Assembly (NCBI GenBank): GCA_029204225.1
Contig: CM055108.1
Span: forward strand, 21,211,644-21,275,643
DNA from: Diphasiastrum complanatum
Lineage: Eukaryota > Streptophyta > Lycopodiopsida > Lycopodiales > Lycopodiaceae
Reading direction: 5' to 3'
DNA: 64,000 bases
Shown here: positions 33,326-46,349 of the stretch, in pieces
Layout: every line of letters starts with the position of its first letter
Numbering within the stretch: the first letter of the stretch is position 1
Made by a program: the position numbers and the translations under genes
Notes under the pieces: model-generated
The model's database searches: none
What the model was told of the DNA's origin: nothing
The model's input: the letters and a program-made list of their open reading frames with translations, nothing else

Positions 33326-33337
33326 GCTTTGATACCA
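33326..33337 (-). other. Primer-binding site of C4
   Basis: Minus strand TGGTATCAAAGC, one base different from the usual TGGTATCAGAGC. It directly abuts a TG at 33338. Confidence 0.8.
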
Positions 33338-33890
33338 TGTGAATTTCACACGTGTGGAGTGTCCACCACATGTGATTATGATCTCCAAAGGTGTGTGGAT
33401 GCACAATGATCAAGACTAGATTGAGATTCAAGATCAATCTTGAACTTAATGGCAAAAACACACTACTACATGCATTAACTCACTTCCAAGTACCTACACA
33501 CGTGTGGAAAGTGTTTCAAAATAAAACTAAGTAAAAACAAGCTGCTCTCCTTGGGTAGAGAGAGAATCCTACCAATAGCTCTTGAGTAGAGAGAGAATGT
33601 TAGAAAAACACTTAGTCTCAAAATCTTATTTGATCTCCAAATTACTTAGCATAGAATGAGAAGTACAATGACAAAAGTAGATCCACGAGATAATCCAAGC
33701 TCACACATGATTGGACCACACATTTACAACTCTTAATCCTATTGGACCATTGATCCATTCACCTCTTGATTCTATTGGACCATTCTCAAGCATATCTAAA
33801 ATCCAATTGGACCATTAATGGTTCCACCTCTAAATCCTATTGGACCTCTTGAACTTCATCAAACAAAATCATTATAGTTGTCTACTATCC
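33338..33890 (-). repeat. LTR of copia element C4 (right end uncertain)
   Basis: Begins TGTGAATTTCACACGTG next to the primer-binding site. It contains several copies of an ATTGGACCAT motif between about 33710 and 33850. The outer end is not fixed, because no second LTR is seen; it lies somewhere near 33860-33900. The stretch 33900-34215 beyond it shows nothing recognisable. Confidence 0.55.
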
Positions 33891-34220
33891 ATTTTTATCT
33901 CCTACACTACTTTGGCTCAATAGTGGCATTACATGTGGAATTGGACAATTTGCCATCTATGCCAAATTTGACCCTATCAACATCCTACACCAAGAGGCTT
34001 GACATAAAAAAGTGTAAGACCCCTATAACTAACATAGATAACCTTTTTGCATTTCTCACAAAGGCTACATAGCTTCCTAGATTGGAAATTTAAATTACCT
34101 GCATTTGACTCTTTCATATTAACTAATTTCTAGAATATGTGATAAAAAATAAATTATATAAATACGACTTTGATTAGAGTTAAAAGTGATATTATAATAC
34201 CTGAACCTTGCAATTATAGT

Positions 34221-34609
34221 TGAAATTCTATTAGGATCTAGTGCAGTATGCAGATCACATCACACAATCACCATAGCCACTCCTCACAAGCTCTCAAAGA
34301 TGGCACAACAAAAGTTATTAGATTACAAAGAAACACTGTACATATAGAGTATTCACAAACTGCATGAAAAGGCAGGTGTCCTAAAATTGGCCTACCACCT
34401 GTCAAACTAAGGTCGGGCCCAATATGGCCAAATTTGACCAACAAACTTGGGACATGCCCCCAAATATAGCAAGTACTGTAAATAACTTTGTACAGGCTAA
34501 TTCTTCCTATGTGTGGCTACCTGGCTAACCGTAGCCATCTACGGGATCAGTGCCCAATCAATATATCCTAACGGGTCACATCCCGATCACCACCATATAC
34601 TGTAAACCA
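34221..34609 (-). repeat. Left (3') LTR of element U
   Basis: 389 bp, nearly identical to 39424-39815. It begins TGAAATTCTATTAGG and ends GTAAACCA. A pyrimidine run that could be a displaced polypurine tract on the minus strand (AACTCTCTCCCTTAAG) lies about 75 bases further right. Confidence 0.85.
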
Positions 34610-37600
34610 AATAAATTGTACACTAATTACATCATCACGTTTAGAGCTTACATAAAATGTATATCAGATTAACTCTGATTTCTAACTCTCTCCCTTAAGC
34701 TCAAATGTGATAAGAGTGAAAAACAATATATTGCAGTAGCGTCTGGAGTGTCCAAAAGATGTTATGCATATCACAGCTACTATGTACTTGACTCACACTC
34801 AAGCACACCAACAAATCGCCAGGTTTGACTCACAAAGTATCATGTAAACACAATGCTCATACCGAGAGTCTACCATACTCTCGACCAACTGACTCGTCCC
34901 CAATCCAACTTGACCACAAGTGGACCACATGAGCGACATGGCTCAAACTAAGGAAATCTCACTGCCACCATGAGACTTACATCCTCAATCTAGCTAGGCT
35001 AACATCCTATCAGACACTTACAAGTATGAACCTATAAAGCTGACATAAATGAGCAACTGAGGCTCAACCTGAGGAAATCTTACTGCCACCATAAGATTGC
35101 ATCCTCACCAGATAGACAGCTAGTAGACAATGACAAGTCAATGAGCATAAAATGACTACTTTGTTTCACTGTAGCGAATGCACAACCACATAAAACTCCG
35201 ACTCAGATCTAGACTCCCGTAACAAGGTAACATGCAAGCCCACACACACTCATGCAAACCAACACGAATGATAAAGCATCAAATACATGACCAAGGCCTG
35301 CCCATAAGTGTTATCCTGCCGTACCAACACTTGTGCCACTTGTAGATCTGCTGCTACACCACTGGTCTCCAAATCAGGTCTCCAACCATGGCCTACACCT
35401 GTACCAAGATGCTCTCATGTCCAAGCATATCCAACTGTCCAATAAGTCCTGAAAGCTGATCCCCAGGCATCCATTCCCCATTCTCCAAGCACAAGAGTCT
35501 ACCAAGGACTCAATGAATGAATGTACACAAATCTCACCATAGGCTATATCTGAGTAGCTCGCCCACCTCCCAGAGATACTGATGATGATCTGTCTGTCCT
35601 ACATCCCATGTAGGTTCAACTTTCCATGCTTAACGTTGCCAACTCTGATTTGACCAATACATAGGCCTCTCACCAAGGAGCCTATCTCCCCACAACATCC
35701 ATCATAGCGTCCAAGCCAAAGCAAATGCAAACTAGATCAACTATCGTGATGAATAACTCACCCACGATCCATAGCATATCAGGTAGGATAGCTCCAGAAC
35801 CCTGTACCCTGTACCATCTGATCACCAAGTATCCATTGCCCGCTAATAGCTCCCCAAGAATCTGTCCACCTGTAGTGCAAGTAGACTCCAATTGGATCTA
35901 ACCAAAAACTGCATCTTGCTTACTAAATAATGATGGATAGAAATAACATGTGATGCCAACCTGGAGACTACTGTGCATATAACCATGCAGCTCACCTGAT
36001 TACTCGTTAAAGTATCAATTGTCACTCCCTGAGCAACCATCTCCATCCCTGCTGGCTCACAACCATGGGCATGCTGGATCCACATCACCCCATAATGCAC
36101 TCCATGCCCTCAGGATATGTACCACCCTAGGTACACTCCATGCCACCTACTTCCAAGTAGGCTTGACCCGTCTCTAGGTCACCACATGATGCACCAGCTG
36201 AAGAACATCATCCATACATCAAATGACATATCATACCTGAGCAACTGTAGCATCTCCCTGAGTGCCACCCCAATGGACTCGTCATCCACATACTATGCTC
36301 ACCTGATGTCTCCGATCCTTGTCACCATCCTGCTAGACAAGCCGAACTCCAAAGCATCACCTGCTCCACCTGGCTCCTAGCATCTGCTAGCTCTCCTTGG
36401 CTATGTACCACCCAACACCATGCCACTGCAAGCATATCCCTTAGTCGCCACTCACGGAATTCCGAGACTACTATCTCCCTGATCATACTGAGGTATATGG
36501 CTCTAAGTGACTTTCTTTAGGCTTCCCCATGATCTCACCACCCGAGAATTTGCAACATGGAAATTCCAACACTTGTGCCAAGCCTAGACTCCTACAAATA
36601 TAGCCAAATGCATGATAGCTATAGGTAGCCTATCCACGCCCGTGATGGTAGATGCCTCCCCATCGATGCCAATGCCAATGACTGGTCCCCTGTTGTAATG
36701 TCGACCTATACTCTCAAACGAGCACACCATGAAGTCCTCGCCATCAATGTCCCCTCCAGTAGATCGCTAGCAAAACACTCATCATAGTGTTTGCCCTCCG
36801 ATCACACCTCGTGCGATCTCCATCAGCTCTCCAACCTAGAGCTGGCTCTCAAAGCTTCACGCTTTGACCATTTGCGTTTGCAGTGTTCTGATTCCATCAT
36901 GAATCTCACCTGTAAGTCCTATCCATGCGAATGACTCAAGTCCAATATGAAATAGCTGTCCCCTGATGATCATCCCATGTCATCCTACAATGCTATCCCT
37001 ACCAGGTATCCCAATGCCATCCCTGATCACAAAAAACTGAGCATCTACCCTGTAGTGCCCACCTGTATTCTCCCAAGCTAGCTCCAAATTGCTTCTGTGA
37101 ATGGTTCTAAACCACTCCTTGAGCATACACTGAGATGTGAACTCCAAAGCCACCATCAAGTCCCTCACATGACTGTACATGCCAATATCCCTCCAAGTGA
37201 CCCTGTGAGATCTTCCATGGCCCAAACCAAACGATACGCACCCTGTCATCACTGGAATCTGCATCCTTGATGCAATACTGATATGGCAAATTGACTTGAC
37301 TTATCCAAACTAGCAGTTGAGGTGTATCTCCTCCATGACAAACCTGATACACTGCTCCACAAGTACAATGGCTTGATCAAAATTGACTTACCGACTGCCA
37401 AACCGCAAAATCATCACACTCACCACTCGCCAAGAGCATCCAAAGTGTGATTACTGACCCATTCTTCATCCTCCGCGTGTCCCACACACAGCTCGTCCAA
37501 TGCAAGTCTGCTATCTTGCCCAATGGCATTCAACTGGCACCACCTTGTATTTCGATCACCTGTGACTGCCAATATGTGTGTACCTCCAAGCTAGCCCATA

Positions 37601-39408
37601 TTTTCCTCCGAACAAGAAATTTTCAAGCTACAGATGCGTGTGTCAATCCAGCTATCACCTGACTCGACAATGCCACTGTCGATCATACCTATGAGAGCGT
37701 TCCCCCAAAATGCCACTTGACGTTGGTTGGTTCGAACCCCAAAAGTTGAACCTGATCACAAGAATTTTTCACTTGTAACTAGCATACCATGCCTATCTCT
37801 CACCTGTGATTGCTTTCCCTCTCAAAATTGTCGCCAATGATGAGTAGTCACACCGCCAAATTGCACTTCCGTCGCCAATACTAGCTTTCTCCATACAATT
37901 CTGCTACCATTCGCTCCCATACTACATTTACTGCTTCCAAACACCCTGTTACCCTGTCAAGAGTAAGTAATAATGATTTTGAAGCGATAACGCCTCATTG
38001 TACTGCCCTGTAGCAAGTTTCAACAGCCAAAAATTGCCCCAAATTTGGCCCTACGGTACCCAAATAGCGAATGTAGCCCATCACTAGGTCACCCACACTC
38101 CACTCGATAGAATGGTAATGAAAACACCCCAAAATGTATTTCTCCTTGCTCTATGACGTCGCTCTATTGGCTAGCTCTGAGCAGCCAGTTTCAAAGGTCA
38201 TTTTGGACCAAGGATGGCCAAAAAAGGTGCCCTCTAGCTATAGTTAGCCCCTTTGCCATTTGCCCTTGCAAAATGAACTGTATTTTCATTATGAAATTTT
38301 TTAGTGAAGAAATGGCATTTCTGCCCTTCGGGTCCAAATTGAATTTCCAATTGAAGATTTTTAATGGGAATTCTTCATAAACCCACTTCAACCTTTCAAG
38401 GCCCTCTTTCAATCACATCTTCACCATTGATTTCAATCTGACGGCTGATGTAGTTCCCTGAACTTCCAATCCTGCTCATCAGTCATCTTTAAACTCAATC
38501 CAATGGCCATGCACCACTTTGTGCACCAAACCATGCTTCTTTCATGCACTCATGCCCTGTAGCCGCTACGGGCCTACTCGCACTGACCGCGCGCGACCTG
38601 CTCGTTCACCTCCTCTCTTCTTTATGCTTCTTCAAGCTCCAGCTATGGTGGGAAAAGGGCCTCTGCGCCCTACTGTATTTCTTATTTAGCAATTTATGCT
38701 GCCTGCGGCCTTCCACAGCCATCTACTGCCAAATTTGCTTGACTAGGGTGCCCCTACCTGTGGTGTTACAGCATAACAAATCGCTTCCATCAGAGAGAAA
38801 TCAATGATTTTCTCCCTATAAACCCTAGCTGGCCACTACTTCCATAAGCTGAGAGGAAGACTAATTGCTCCTTTCCTGGTTTTTGGTTGTCCTGAGACTT
38901 CACTAGTAGCTTGGCCCCTATAGTAAGATGCTGGGTAGCAATTTACAGTGCCCAATTCCGTCAAGTACAGAGAAAGATCCGTGACTTTTCGTTTTTCATC
39001 AACTAGGCCACTTTTTGACAATTCACAGAACTGCTCCTTTCTCCTCCCACTACAAATGGATTTCAAGATCCTCTCAGCCCTGAGATGCTACTTCCGTGCT
39101 CTACCTTTTAATCCGGTCCGCTCAACAATCACCAAACTATTGAGAGAGTTCTGGCTAGTTTTCCGTAAAAGCCGTTATGAAGCCATTTTGAGCAATTTTT
39201 CTGTGAATTCTCCTCGGAATCCACCAACGACAATTGTTCTGATCTTCTTCGAAGCTCCGATCGAAGGAACTTTGTTGTCTCTTACCATCCGGACTGCCTA
39301 TACCCTATATGGAGTCCTCTCTCCTGAGACGCTTTGAGTGTAATTTTTCCTGGTGAAAGACACTATCCCATAGCTCCACCGGATCGTGCATGCCTGCAAC
39401 ACTCTATA
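34610..39408. other. Interior of element U, no coding sequence recognised
   Basis: Moderately GC-rich, C-rich on the plus strand, with many short direct motifs but no long tandem repeat. Several frames of 60-130 codons exist on both strands, none with a known motif. It may be host sequence captured by the element or decayed beyond recognition. Confidence 0.5.
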
Positions 39409-39420
39409 GCTCTGATACCA
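39409..39420 (-). other. Primer-binding site of element U
   Basis: Minus strand TGGTATCAGAGC, separated from the LTR by three bases (39421-39423). Confidence 0.9.
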
Positions 39421-39423
39421 AGT

Positions 39424-39815
39424 TGAAATTCTGTAAGGATCTAGTGCAGTATGCAGATCACATCACACAATCACCATAGCCACTCCTCACAAGCTCTCAA
39501 AGATGGCACAACAAAAGTTATAAGATTACAAAGAAACAATGTACATATAGAGTATTCACAAACTGCATGAAAAGGCAGGTGTCCTAAAATTGGCCTACCA
39601 CCTGTCAAACTAAGGTTGGGCCCAATATGGCCAAATTTGACCAACAAACTTGGGACATGCCCCCAAGTATAGCAAGTACTATAAATAACTCTGTACAGGC
39701 TAATTCTTCCTATGTGTGGCTACCCGGCTAACCCAAGTAGCCATCTAAGGGATCAGTGCCCAATCAATATATCCTAACAAGTCACATCTCGATCACAACC
39801 ATATACAATAAACCA
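39424..39815 (-). repeat. Right (5') LTR of element U
   Basis: 392 bp, near-identical partner of 34221-34609, ending AAACCA at 39815 directly before the ATAGT duplication. Confidence 0.88.
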
Positions 39816-40640
39816 ATAGTGTTCCTTCTCATTAGTGATGTTGGCTTGCTTGAGTTGATTCTTCTTCTTGAAGCAATTGGTGGCATAATGGCCTTTCTTG
39901 CCACAATAAAAGCACTTGATCTTCCTATTCTTGAGCTTAGATATAGAAGAGCTCAAGGAGTCATCCTCTTCCTCATCCTTGTCTTTGGCTTTGGCTTTGT
40001 CCTTGCTTGAGGATTGTTGATATTGACTCTTGCTCCTCCCTTTGTGCTTGTCATTGACAAATAAAGCTTTGCCATCATTATGATTGAGAGAGAGCAAGTC
40101 TTCAAAAATAAGCACACTTTGGAGGGCCTCCAAGCTTGGTAGCTCCTCCTTAATGGCATAGGATTGGACACATTTCTCAAGCCATTGAGAATGACTTGGA
40201 CTAGTTCAATTTGATTGATAGAATCACCAATGCTCCCTATGAATATCCTTGACTCTCAAAACATAATTAGATGCACTCTAATCACTCTTTTGACTACTTT
40301 GAAAGATTTCATTTCTAAGACTGACGAGCCTAGAAGTGTTCTTAGCCTCATAGATAGTCTTGAGACAATCTCAGACTTCTTTGGCTGTAGTGCAAGTACC
40401 TATCTCTCTCAATATCTCATTAGAGACATTCACCTTGATGTAGTGGAGAGTCATCCTAGCTCTCTTCTTGTATTTTTGAGCCTCTTGAAGAATTTGTGGC
40501 TCTTCTTCAAAGCCAAGAACAATAACCATCACATCTTGAAGCATCAAGATGGACTCCATCCTCAACTTCCATATTGAATAATTGGAAGTGGACAATCTCT
40601 CACTTGGTTCCAACAAGAATGAACCCATTGAAGCCATCTA
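39816..40640 (-). pseudogene. gag: Copia Gag, element C5
   Basis: From 40637 downward: ASMGSFLLEPSERLSTSNYS, VLGFEEEPQILQEAQKYKKR, NVSNEILREIGTCTTAKEV, then frameshifts, VQVILNGLEKC, a Lys- and Ser-rich basic region and a perfect zinc knuckle CFYCGKKGHYATNC near 39880-39920. Ends at the element U insertion. Same family as C4 (32134-32600), with the N-terminal half closely matching. The sequence upstream of Gag (right side) is replaced from about 40694 by a minisatellite, so the primer-binding site and LTR of C5 are missing. Confidence 0.88.
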
Positions 40641-40728
40641 AAGTGAAATGATCTCAAATTATGAACAAAAAATGATGCTACACACTCACAATAACTCCTG
40701 GCCCTTCACTCTTAACCCTTGGTCCTTA

Positions 40729-40853
<125 letters not shown>

Positions 40854-41602
40854 CCCTTAGCCCTTAGCCCTTAGCCTTTGTCCCTTAGTCCTCAACCCTT
40901 GACCCTTGGCCATTGAAACTTAAATCTTAGCGTCCAGGCCCTTAGTGCTTGGTCCTTAATCCTTGTCCTTAGATCTTTAGCCCTTAGCCCTTGATCCTTG
41001 ACCCTTGGCCCTTAGCTCCTATCCCTTAGTGCTTCGCCCTTAGTCCTTAACCCTTGGCCATTGGCCCTTGGCCATTGGCCCTTCGCTCTTAACACCTAGC
41101 TCTTGTCCCTTAGTCCTCAACCCTTGGCCCTTGGCCACTAAAACTTAACTCTTGGCCCTTCAGTCTTAACCATTGGTCCTTATCGTCTCTCTCTCTCTTG
41201 GCCCTTAACTCTTAGCCTTAGCTTTTGTCCCTTAGTCCTCAACCCTTGGCCCTTGGCCATGGAAACTTAACTCTTAACGCCTTTCGTCTTGGCCCTTGGC
41301 CCTTAACCCTTGGTCCTTAATCCTTGTCTCTTATACCTTTATCCTTGACCCTTGGCCCTTAGCTCTTATCTCTTAGTGCTTATCTCTTAGTCCTTAACCC
41401 TTGGCCCTTGGCTATTAGACCTTCGCTCTTAACCCTTGGTCCTTAACCTTTGTCCTTAGCTCTTAGTCCTTAGCTCTTAGCCCTTAGCTCCTGTCCCTTA
41501 ACCCTTGGACCTTAGCCCTTAGCTCTTGTCCCTTAATCCTCAACATGTGGCCCTTGGCCATTGAAACTTAACTCTTGGCCCTTCGCTCTTAACCCTTGGT
41601 CC

Positions 41603-41605
<3 letters not shown>

Positions 41606-41689
<84 letters not shown>
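41606..41689. repeat. (CT)n microsatellite, 84 bp
   Basis: A second uninterrupted CT run in the same minisatellite context as the first; a third, very short one lies near 41190-41202. Confidence 0.98.
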
Positions 41690-41692
<3 letters not shown>

Positions 41693-41856
41693 TAGCCCTT
41701 GATCCTTAACCCTTGGCCCTTGGCCCTTCTATCTTGGCCCTTGGCTCTTAACCCTTGGTCCTTATCTCCTCTCTTAACTTTTAGCCATCCGCTCTTAGCC
41801 CTTAATCCTTGTCCCTTTGTCTTGGCCCTGGCCCTTAACCCTTGGTCCTTAATCCT

Positions 41857-42561
41857 TGTCAGAAATGGTGAACTCCTGCAACTTTGTCGTGGCTCGAACA
41901 AGACACGAAGGTCGAACGAGAACAATTCGTGACAGTCAATGTGTCTTTAACTCGAAGAACGAATGATTTGTGAATCAATCACGAATCGTAAACACACCTC
42001 CAAGACCGAAACCGCAAAAGGGACGCAGAACAAAAACTATGAAAACAAACGAAAAGAACAAAACAAACGAAGATAAATCTTATGCGCTGCCAGCTGGTAG
42101 ATCAACGGGCTTCATGCCCAGCTGAAATGAATAGCAATGACGGAGACTAACTAACTAGTTGATTAGCGTTAACTAGTCTTGTGATTCTATATTTAGCTAT
42201 CTTGTAAACTCCACATAGTGGAGGTATAAACAATCCTTTCTATATCATAACAAAAAGAAGAGAGATAGTGAATACAGAGATCTGTAAGAAACAGAGAGAG
42301 ATGTAGCGAATAGAGTAAGAAAGCAAAAATACTATAGTTGTGCATGAAAGTCTACCAACGAGCAGGACACAGTGAAAGAGCAGAGAGTTAATCCGCCAAT
42401 GAGCGAGACACTCACGATCTCGCTCTAAAACCAAACTGACAATATAGTAGCTCTATTTCGTGTATCTCTTGGCCTTGTGCTGTGTCTCTTGATTGCTAGA
42501 ATAAAATATGTTCTGTGATGCGTAATCGAGTGTCTGGGATCCCGTAAGAGCTTCCGCGACA
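41857..42561 (+). repeat. 5' LTR of a second element-1 family copia
   Basis: 705 bp, TGTCAGAAATGG...CGCGACA, homologous to 2800-3500. A TATA-like GGTATAAAC lies near 42227. The left border coincides exactly with the end of the minisatellite. Confidence 0.85.
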
Positions 42562-42573
42562 TGGTATCAGAGC
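42562..42573 (+). other. Primer-binding site, second element-1 copy
   Basis: TGGTATCAGAGC directly after the LTR. Confidence 0.92.
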
Positions 42574-42626
42574 CTACAGGTTATCACTACTGATATCCCA
42601 GCAGTGATTCTTCCAGACAACACAAT

Positions 42627-43275
42627 ATGACTACGACAATCCAGACCAGAGTAGCAATCAGTCTTGATGGTGCAAATTACAGAATCTGGACATTCAAAAT
42701 CAAAACACTCCTGAAGGACGAAGGCATCTGGTCGATGACCAAGCTCTCAGAGGTGCAACCTCCAAAGGGAGACCCAAGGAGAGCTGAATGGATCAGAAAG
42801 GATGTGCACGCAATGGCGATCATTGTTTCGTCCGTAAATGAAGATCTACTCATGCAGATTGAAGACTGCGAAAGCAGCCATGCAGCGTGAGAAAGATTAA
42901 AGCAGAAGTATGAAGTGAGGACTGCAGCTTCAGTCATGCACCTTTACAATCAGCTACAATCCATACGGTGGGATGGCAACTAGTTAGATTCGAACGATCT
43001 TTGCTCAACTCACTGCATCAGGACAGGAGCACCAGGTCCTAGCACCACAACAGCTGATGTACTTCATGAAATCTCTACCGACGTCCTATCAGCCACTGAG
43101 AATGCTCATACTGAGTCTACCAGATATGACATCAACAAAGTAGTCAGTCTTATCACTGATGAGAGACTGGTGAGAGACGAAGGAGAGGGAAGCAATGATC
43201 GAGAAGGCTCTCTTCACGAAAGGAAAAAAGAAGAACAAAAACAAGCCAAGATTCGAGAAGACGAAGTCCTCGAAT
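42627..43275 (+). pseudogene. gag: Copia Gag, second element-1 copy
   Basis: The ATG at 42627 opens TTTIQTRVAISLDGANYRIW and GDPRRAEWIRKDVHAMAIIV, nearly the same as 3534-3797; a TGA stops it at 42888-42890, where element 1 also has a stop (TGA). Further Gag follows in shifted frames to about 43275 (basic Lys-rich region before the zinc knuckle). The element ends there; the shared stop suggests that both copies derive from an already defective, perhaps non-autonomous, source. Confidence 0.83.
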
Positions 43276-44450
43276 AGATGGATTTTACAAATGGATATCA
43301 CAGATGAACAAGATGAAGCTTACATAGTATGGATATGGAAGGAAATAACATAGTGATGGCACAGATGGTAATTGATGTGAAGGAACAATGATAACTATGG
43401 TGCCGAACAGGTGGGGTCCGGGGCCTCCCCGTGAAGGCCCCAACGATGGTATAATTTGTATGCAAGTGAGCGAGTGATTTGGCATGTCAAGTCATTAACC
43501 GATGAGACTGTAGAACACCTGATCAGACAGATCTTGATTCTACTAACAAAGCGTGCAGTTAACTTGACAAAGGATGAGAAAGAAACAAATGCGAACTCGA
43601 ATTATTTCTATTCGTGATAAACTCGAAAGATTCGCGAAGGATTCATGAAATTTATCTTGCAGTCAACTTGAAAGATTCGCGAAACAGTTTCTTGTAGAAG
43701 CTCATGGTTTTTCTTGTTAAAGCTCAAAAGATTTGCGAATAGAATCTTGTTGTGAAATATTTTGTTTCTTGTTCAAACCTCAGATGTCACGAAATTGTCG
43801 CGAACAATTCACGAAATCTTCTGGATTCTTCTCCAAGCTCCTGTCGTGAACAATTTCGAAATATTCTGAATTTCTTCTTCAAGCTCAAAGTTGTCATCTG
43901 TCGTGAACAATTTGCGAAAGACCAAAATGTCGCAAAGAGACAAGTGTCGTGGACAATTTGCGAAACACGAAGTTGAGACGAAGAGATGGACTGTCACGAA
44001 TAATCACCAAAATCTTGCCAAAAGGAATTTTTCGACAATCATTTTAGAAGAGAAATGACCTGCTCCAACACCCTCATGAGTTAGGGAGATAACAAAGGGT
44101 ATTTCACCTTTAGTAATACAACGTCGGATAATTCCATCTAACCCTTGTTTGTAAAGTTAGCTTCCCCCTTCTTGCTATTGTTGTCAAAACTTCCTCTCCC
44201 TTCAGTGCTACTACCCCCCCCTTCCCCGCTGGTGTCACCTCATCCCCTTCCCACCGCGCGGCTGCCACCATCTCAACTCCCCTCTCCCTCGATGTTGTTG
44301 TCATAGTCCCCCCCACCCCCCGCTGCTATTGAACCCCCCCCTCCCCCCCCCCTCACTGATGAAACCTCCGCACTCATTGCTGATAACACCTTCATCCTCG
44401 CTACTATTGTAACCTCCACCCTCGCTACTGCTACAACCTCTTGTCGAAAA
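43276..44450. other. No gene seen; CGAA-rich LTR-like stretch and C-rich tract
   Basis: From 43550 to 44030 the sequence is crowded with TTCGCGAA-like and GTCGTGAACAATTTGCGAAA-like phrases, in the style of the outer end of the A-family LTR, and reaches CTCCAACA at 44069-44076. From 44160 to 44360 a C-rich tract contains runs of up to nine C. No coding potential is supported. Confidence 0.5.
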
Positions 44451-46336
44451 TAGGTGAGTAATGGAATAGTGGAAACTTCCTACTTTCAATGCATGACTAT
44501 GCCTATCAAAAATTGAATAAAACAATAGTGATGGGAATCATGTCCAATCTTTAGCAACTAACTTTCTCTAGATACCAAGTGATTATAGCCAAACATAAAG
44601 TATTGAATTCTCAGACAATTTCTACCAGTTACAAAAGCAATACAGAGATGCATGCATTCTGACACAAACTGAACGCAATAAGAAAATAGTATTGATTCAG
44701 AAAAACAAGATCAGATGCTAATGGGTGCAAAACAATAGTGGATAGAAACCACACACTATAAAGCTATCTCTGAGTAACTAAGAATAGGTCTGAAATAAAC
44801 AACTCTACTGAGCAGTAGCACAACAGCAACTCTAGAATAAATCTCTAAAAGACTAAGCTAGAATGCTCAAGAGAGCTCAAGCTTGAAAGCTTGATAGAGA
44901 GCTAACTACAATACTTTCTAGTCGTGAATGATCTGCTTGATAAGAGCGCATGAAGCATCGTGTAATAACACTCAATTCCTTCACAATTCACAATGTTATT
45001 CATAATGAGATGTATAAAGGTTATGAACCTATCACTGACAATCTATCTGAAAGGAAAAGAATCGATGCATGAAGGCATCTACAATGTCTATCTCACTTGT
45101 TGTAAATGAATGAAGTGTGAGTCATTAGTGTGAACGAGCATGAATGGTTCATGTACAGTGTGTGTTTAAGACCGTCGTTGCTAGTGCATGAATCATTCTA
45201 ATTGTGTGTAGAACTACTTGTGATCAGTCGACGAAATTGCTACTTAACAGTCACAAACGCAAGAGATTAAGCTAGTGATTGAGGTGTCACAGATCACCAT
45301 GCACTAAGCAGTAACGACATAAAGAATAGCATTCTTGCAATAACATAAATGAATGGCACAATAAAATATGTACATCAAATAATTGGATGGACAATACATT
45401 TGTACATAGCTGCAATATCGTTGTGTGAATCACTGACATAGAAATGATAGCTACTGTAAATATAAGTCACTAACATAGAAATGTCAGCTACTGGTAGATA
45501 CTACAGAAAAACAACATGAATTCGTAGCAGTGTGCCACAATGTAGAGTACTGCAAGACAATAAGTGATGGAAGGCCGAAACATCACAGCAACAATACTAC
45601 ATGAATCAGCTGTTGTTGCATGTCGCAAGAAGAATGTGAATGCTGAGCAGGTCCACCTCTACTTTTTTTTCAATCGTTCATTTACATATATAGCAGCTGG
45701 AAGAACTTGTGCTATCTTAACTTTACAATTATAAGATAGTTAACAGTTGCTACACTGATCAATAGATCAGTTCATTGTTGGAGCGTGAAGACATAATGAT
45801 GTGATACTTGGAATCCCTTGTAAATTCACAAATGGATGACGCGACACTCCTTGGATTTTTGGCCTTTGCCTTTAGTCAAGGACAACCTTCGGCATTTGTA
45901 GGACATCGTCGGCATTTGTAGGGCACCTTCGCAATTTTAAAGGCAAGTGTCGCATTTTTTGCCTGACATAAACTACGTGTAAAAATGCAGTGTCGTATTT
46001 TTTGGCTGTCAGAGATTGCATATAAAAATACAGTGTCACATTTTTTGCATTTGTCGCCTATTCAAATTTACTTATATTCTGTAGATTCTGCAACTGTCCC
46101 CGTTTTGGAAGTGTCACAAAACTCTTAGCCGCTCAGGATGGCCTGAGGGCAAAAAGGCGACAGTGTCAAGAATTTTAGTGATAGTGTCAAGTTTTTCGCC
46201 TGTGGAAATTTCTGAGTAAAAATGCAGACTGTAGTGACAACACGAGTAAAAATGCAGACTTGCTTTGCCAACAGTTTTGCAGGATGTTAATAAACAGATC
46301 CTCATTACCAATTGAATTTCAGAAAAATTTCAACAC
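44450..46336 (-). repeat. A-family copia LTR, copy B (minus)
   Basis: In element sense starts TGTTGAAATTTTTCTG at 46336, right after a polypurine tract, and shares blocks with the LTR at 1055-2256 (for example around 44495-44520, 44650-44720, 45050-45100 and 45880-46020). It is longer than copy A because of extra sequence between these blocks. The left end is uncertain. A CTTCGGCATTTGTAGGACA phrase near 45880-45930 is repeated in tandem. Confidence 0.7.
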
Positions 46337-46349
46337 TCCCCCTTAATGT
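46337..46349 (-). other. Polypurine tract of copy B
   Basis: Minus strand CATTAAGGGGGAG directly followed by the LTR TG. A second, similar tract on the minus strand (CCTGAGGGGGAG) lies near 46427-46440. Confidence 0.75.

Larger units (their letters stand above)
34221..39815 (-). mobile_element. Non-coding LTR element U (LARD-like, 5.6 kb)
   Basis: Bounded by direct repeats 34221-34609 and 39424-39815, each TGAAATTC...AAACCA, with ATAGT at 34216-34220 and 39816-39820 as target duplication. A primer-binding site at 39409-39420 shows minus-strand orientation. The 4.8 kb interior has no gag, protease, reverse transcriptase or integrase in any frame; the longest open frames are under 130 codons and unrecognisable. 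It is inserted at the end of a copia Gag (right side), but the matching left half of that Gag is not recognisable at 34215. Confidence 0.88.

Noticed and set aside
35682..37352. Minus-strand open frames inside element U as possible gag or env
   Set aside because: None exceeds about 95 codons, none carries a known motif, and frames on both strands are equally open.
45776..46336. A 560-bp solo LTR starting at TGTTGGAGCGTG
   Set aside because: Homology between copies B and D continues well to the left of 45776, so this is internal to a longer LTR.
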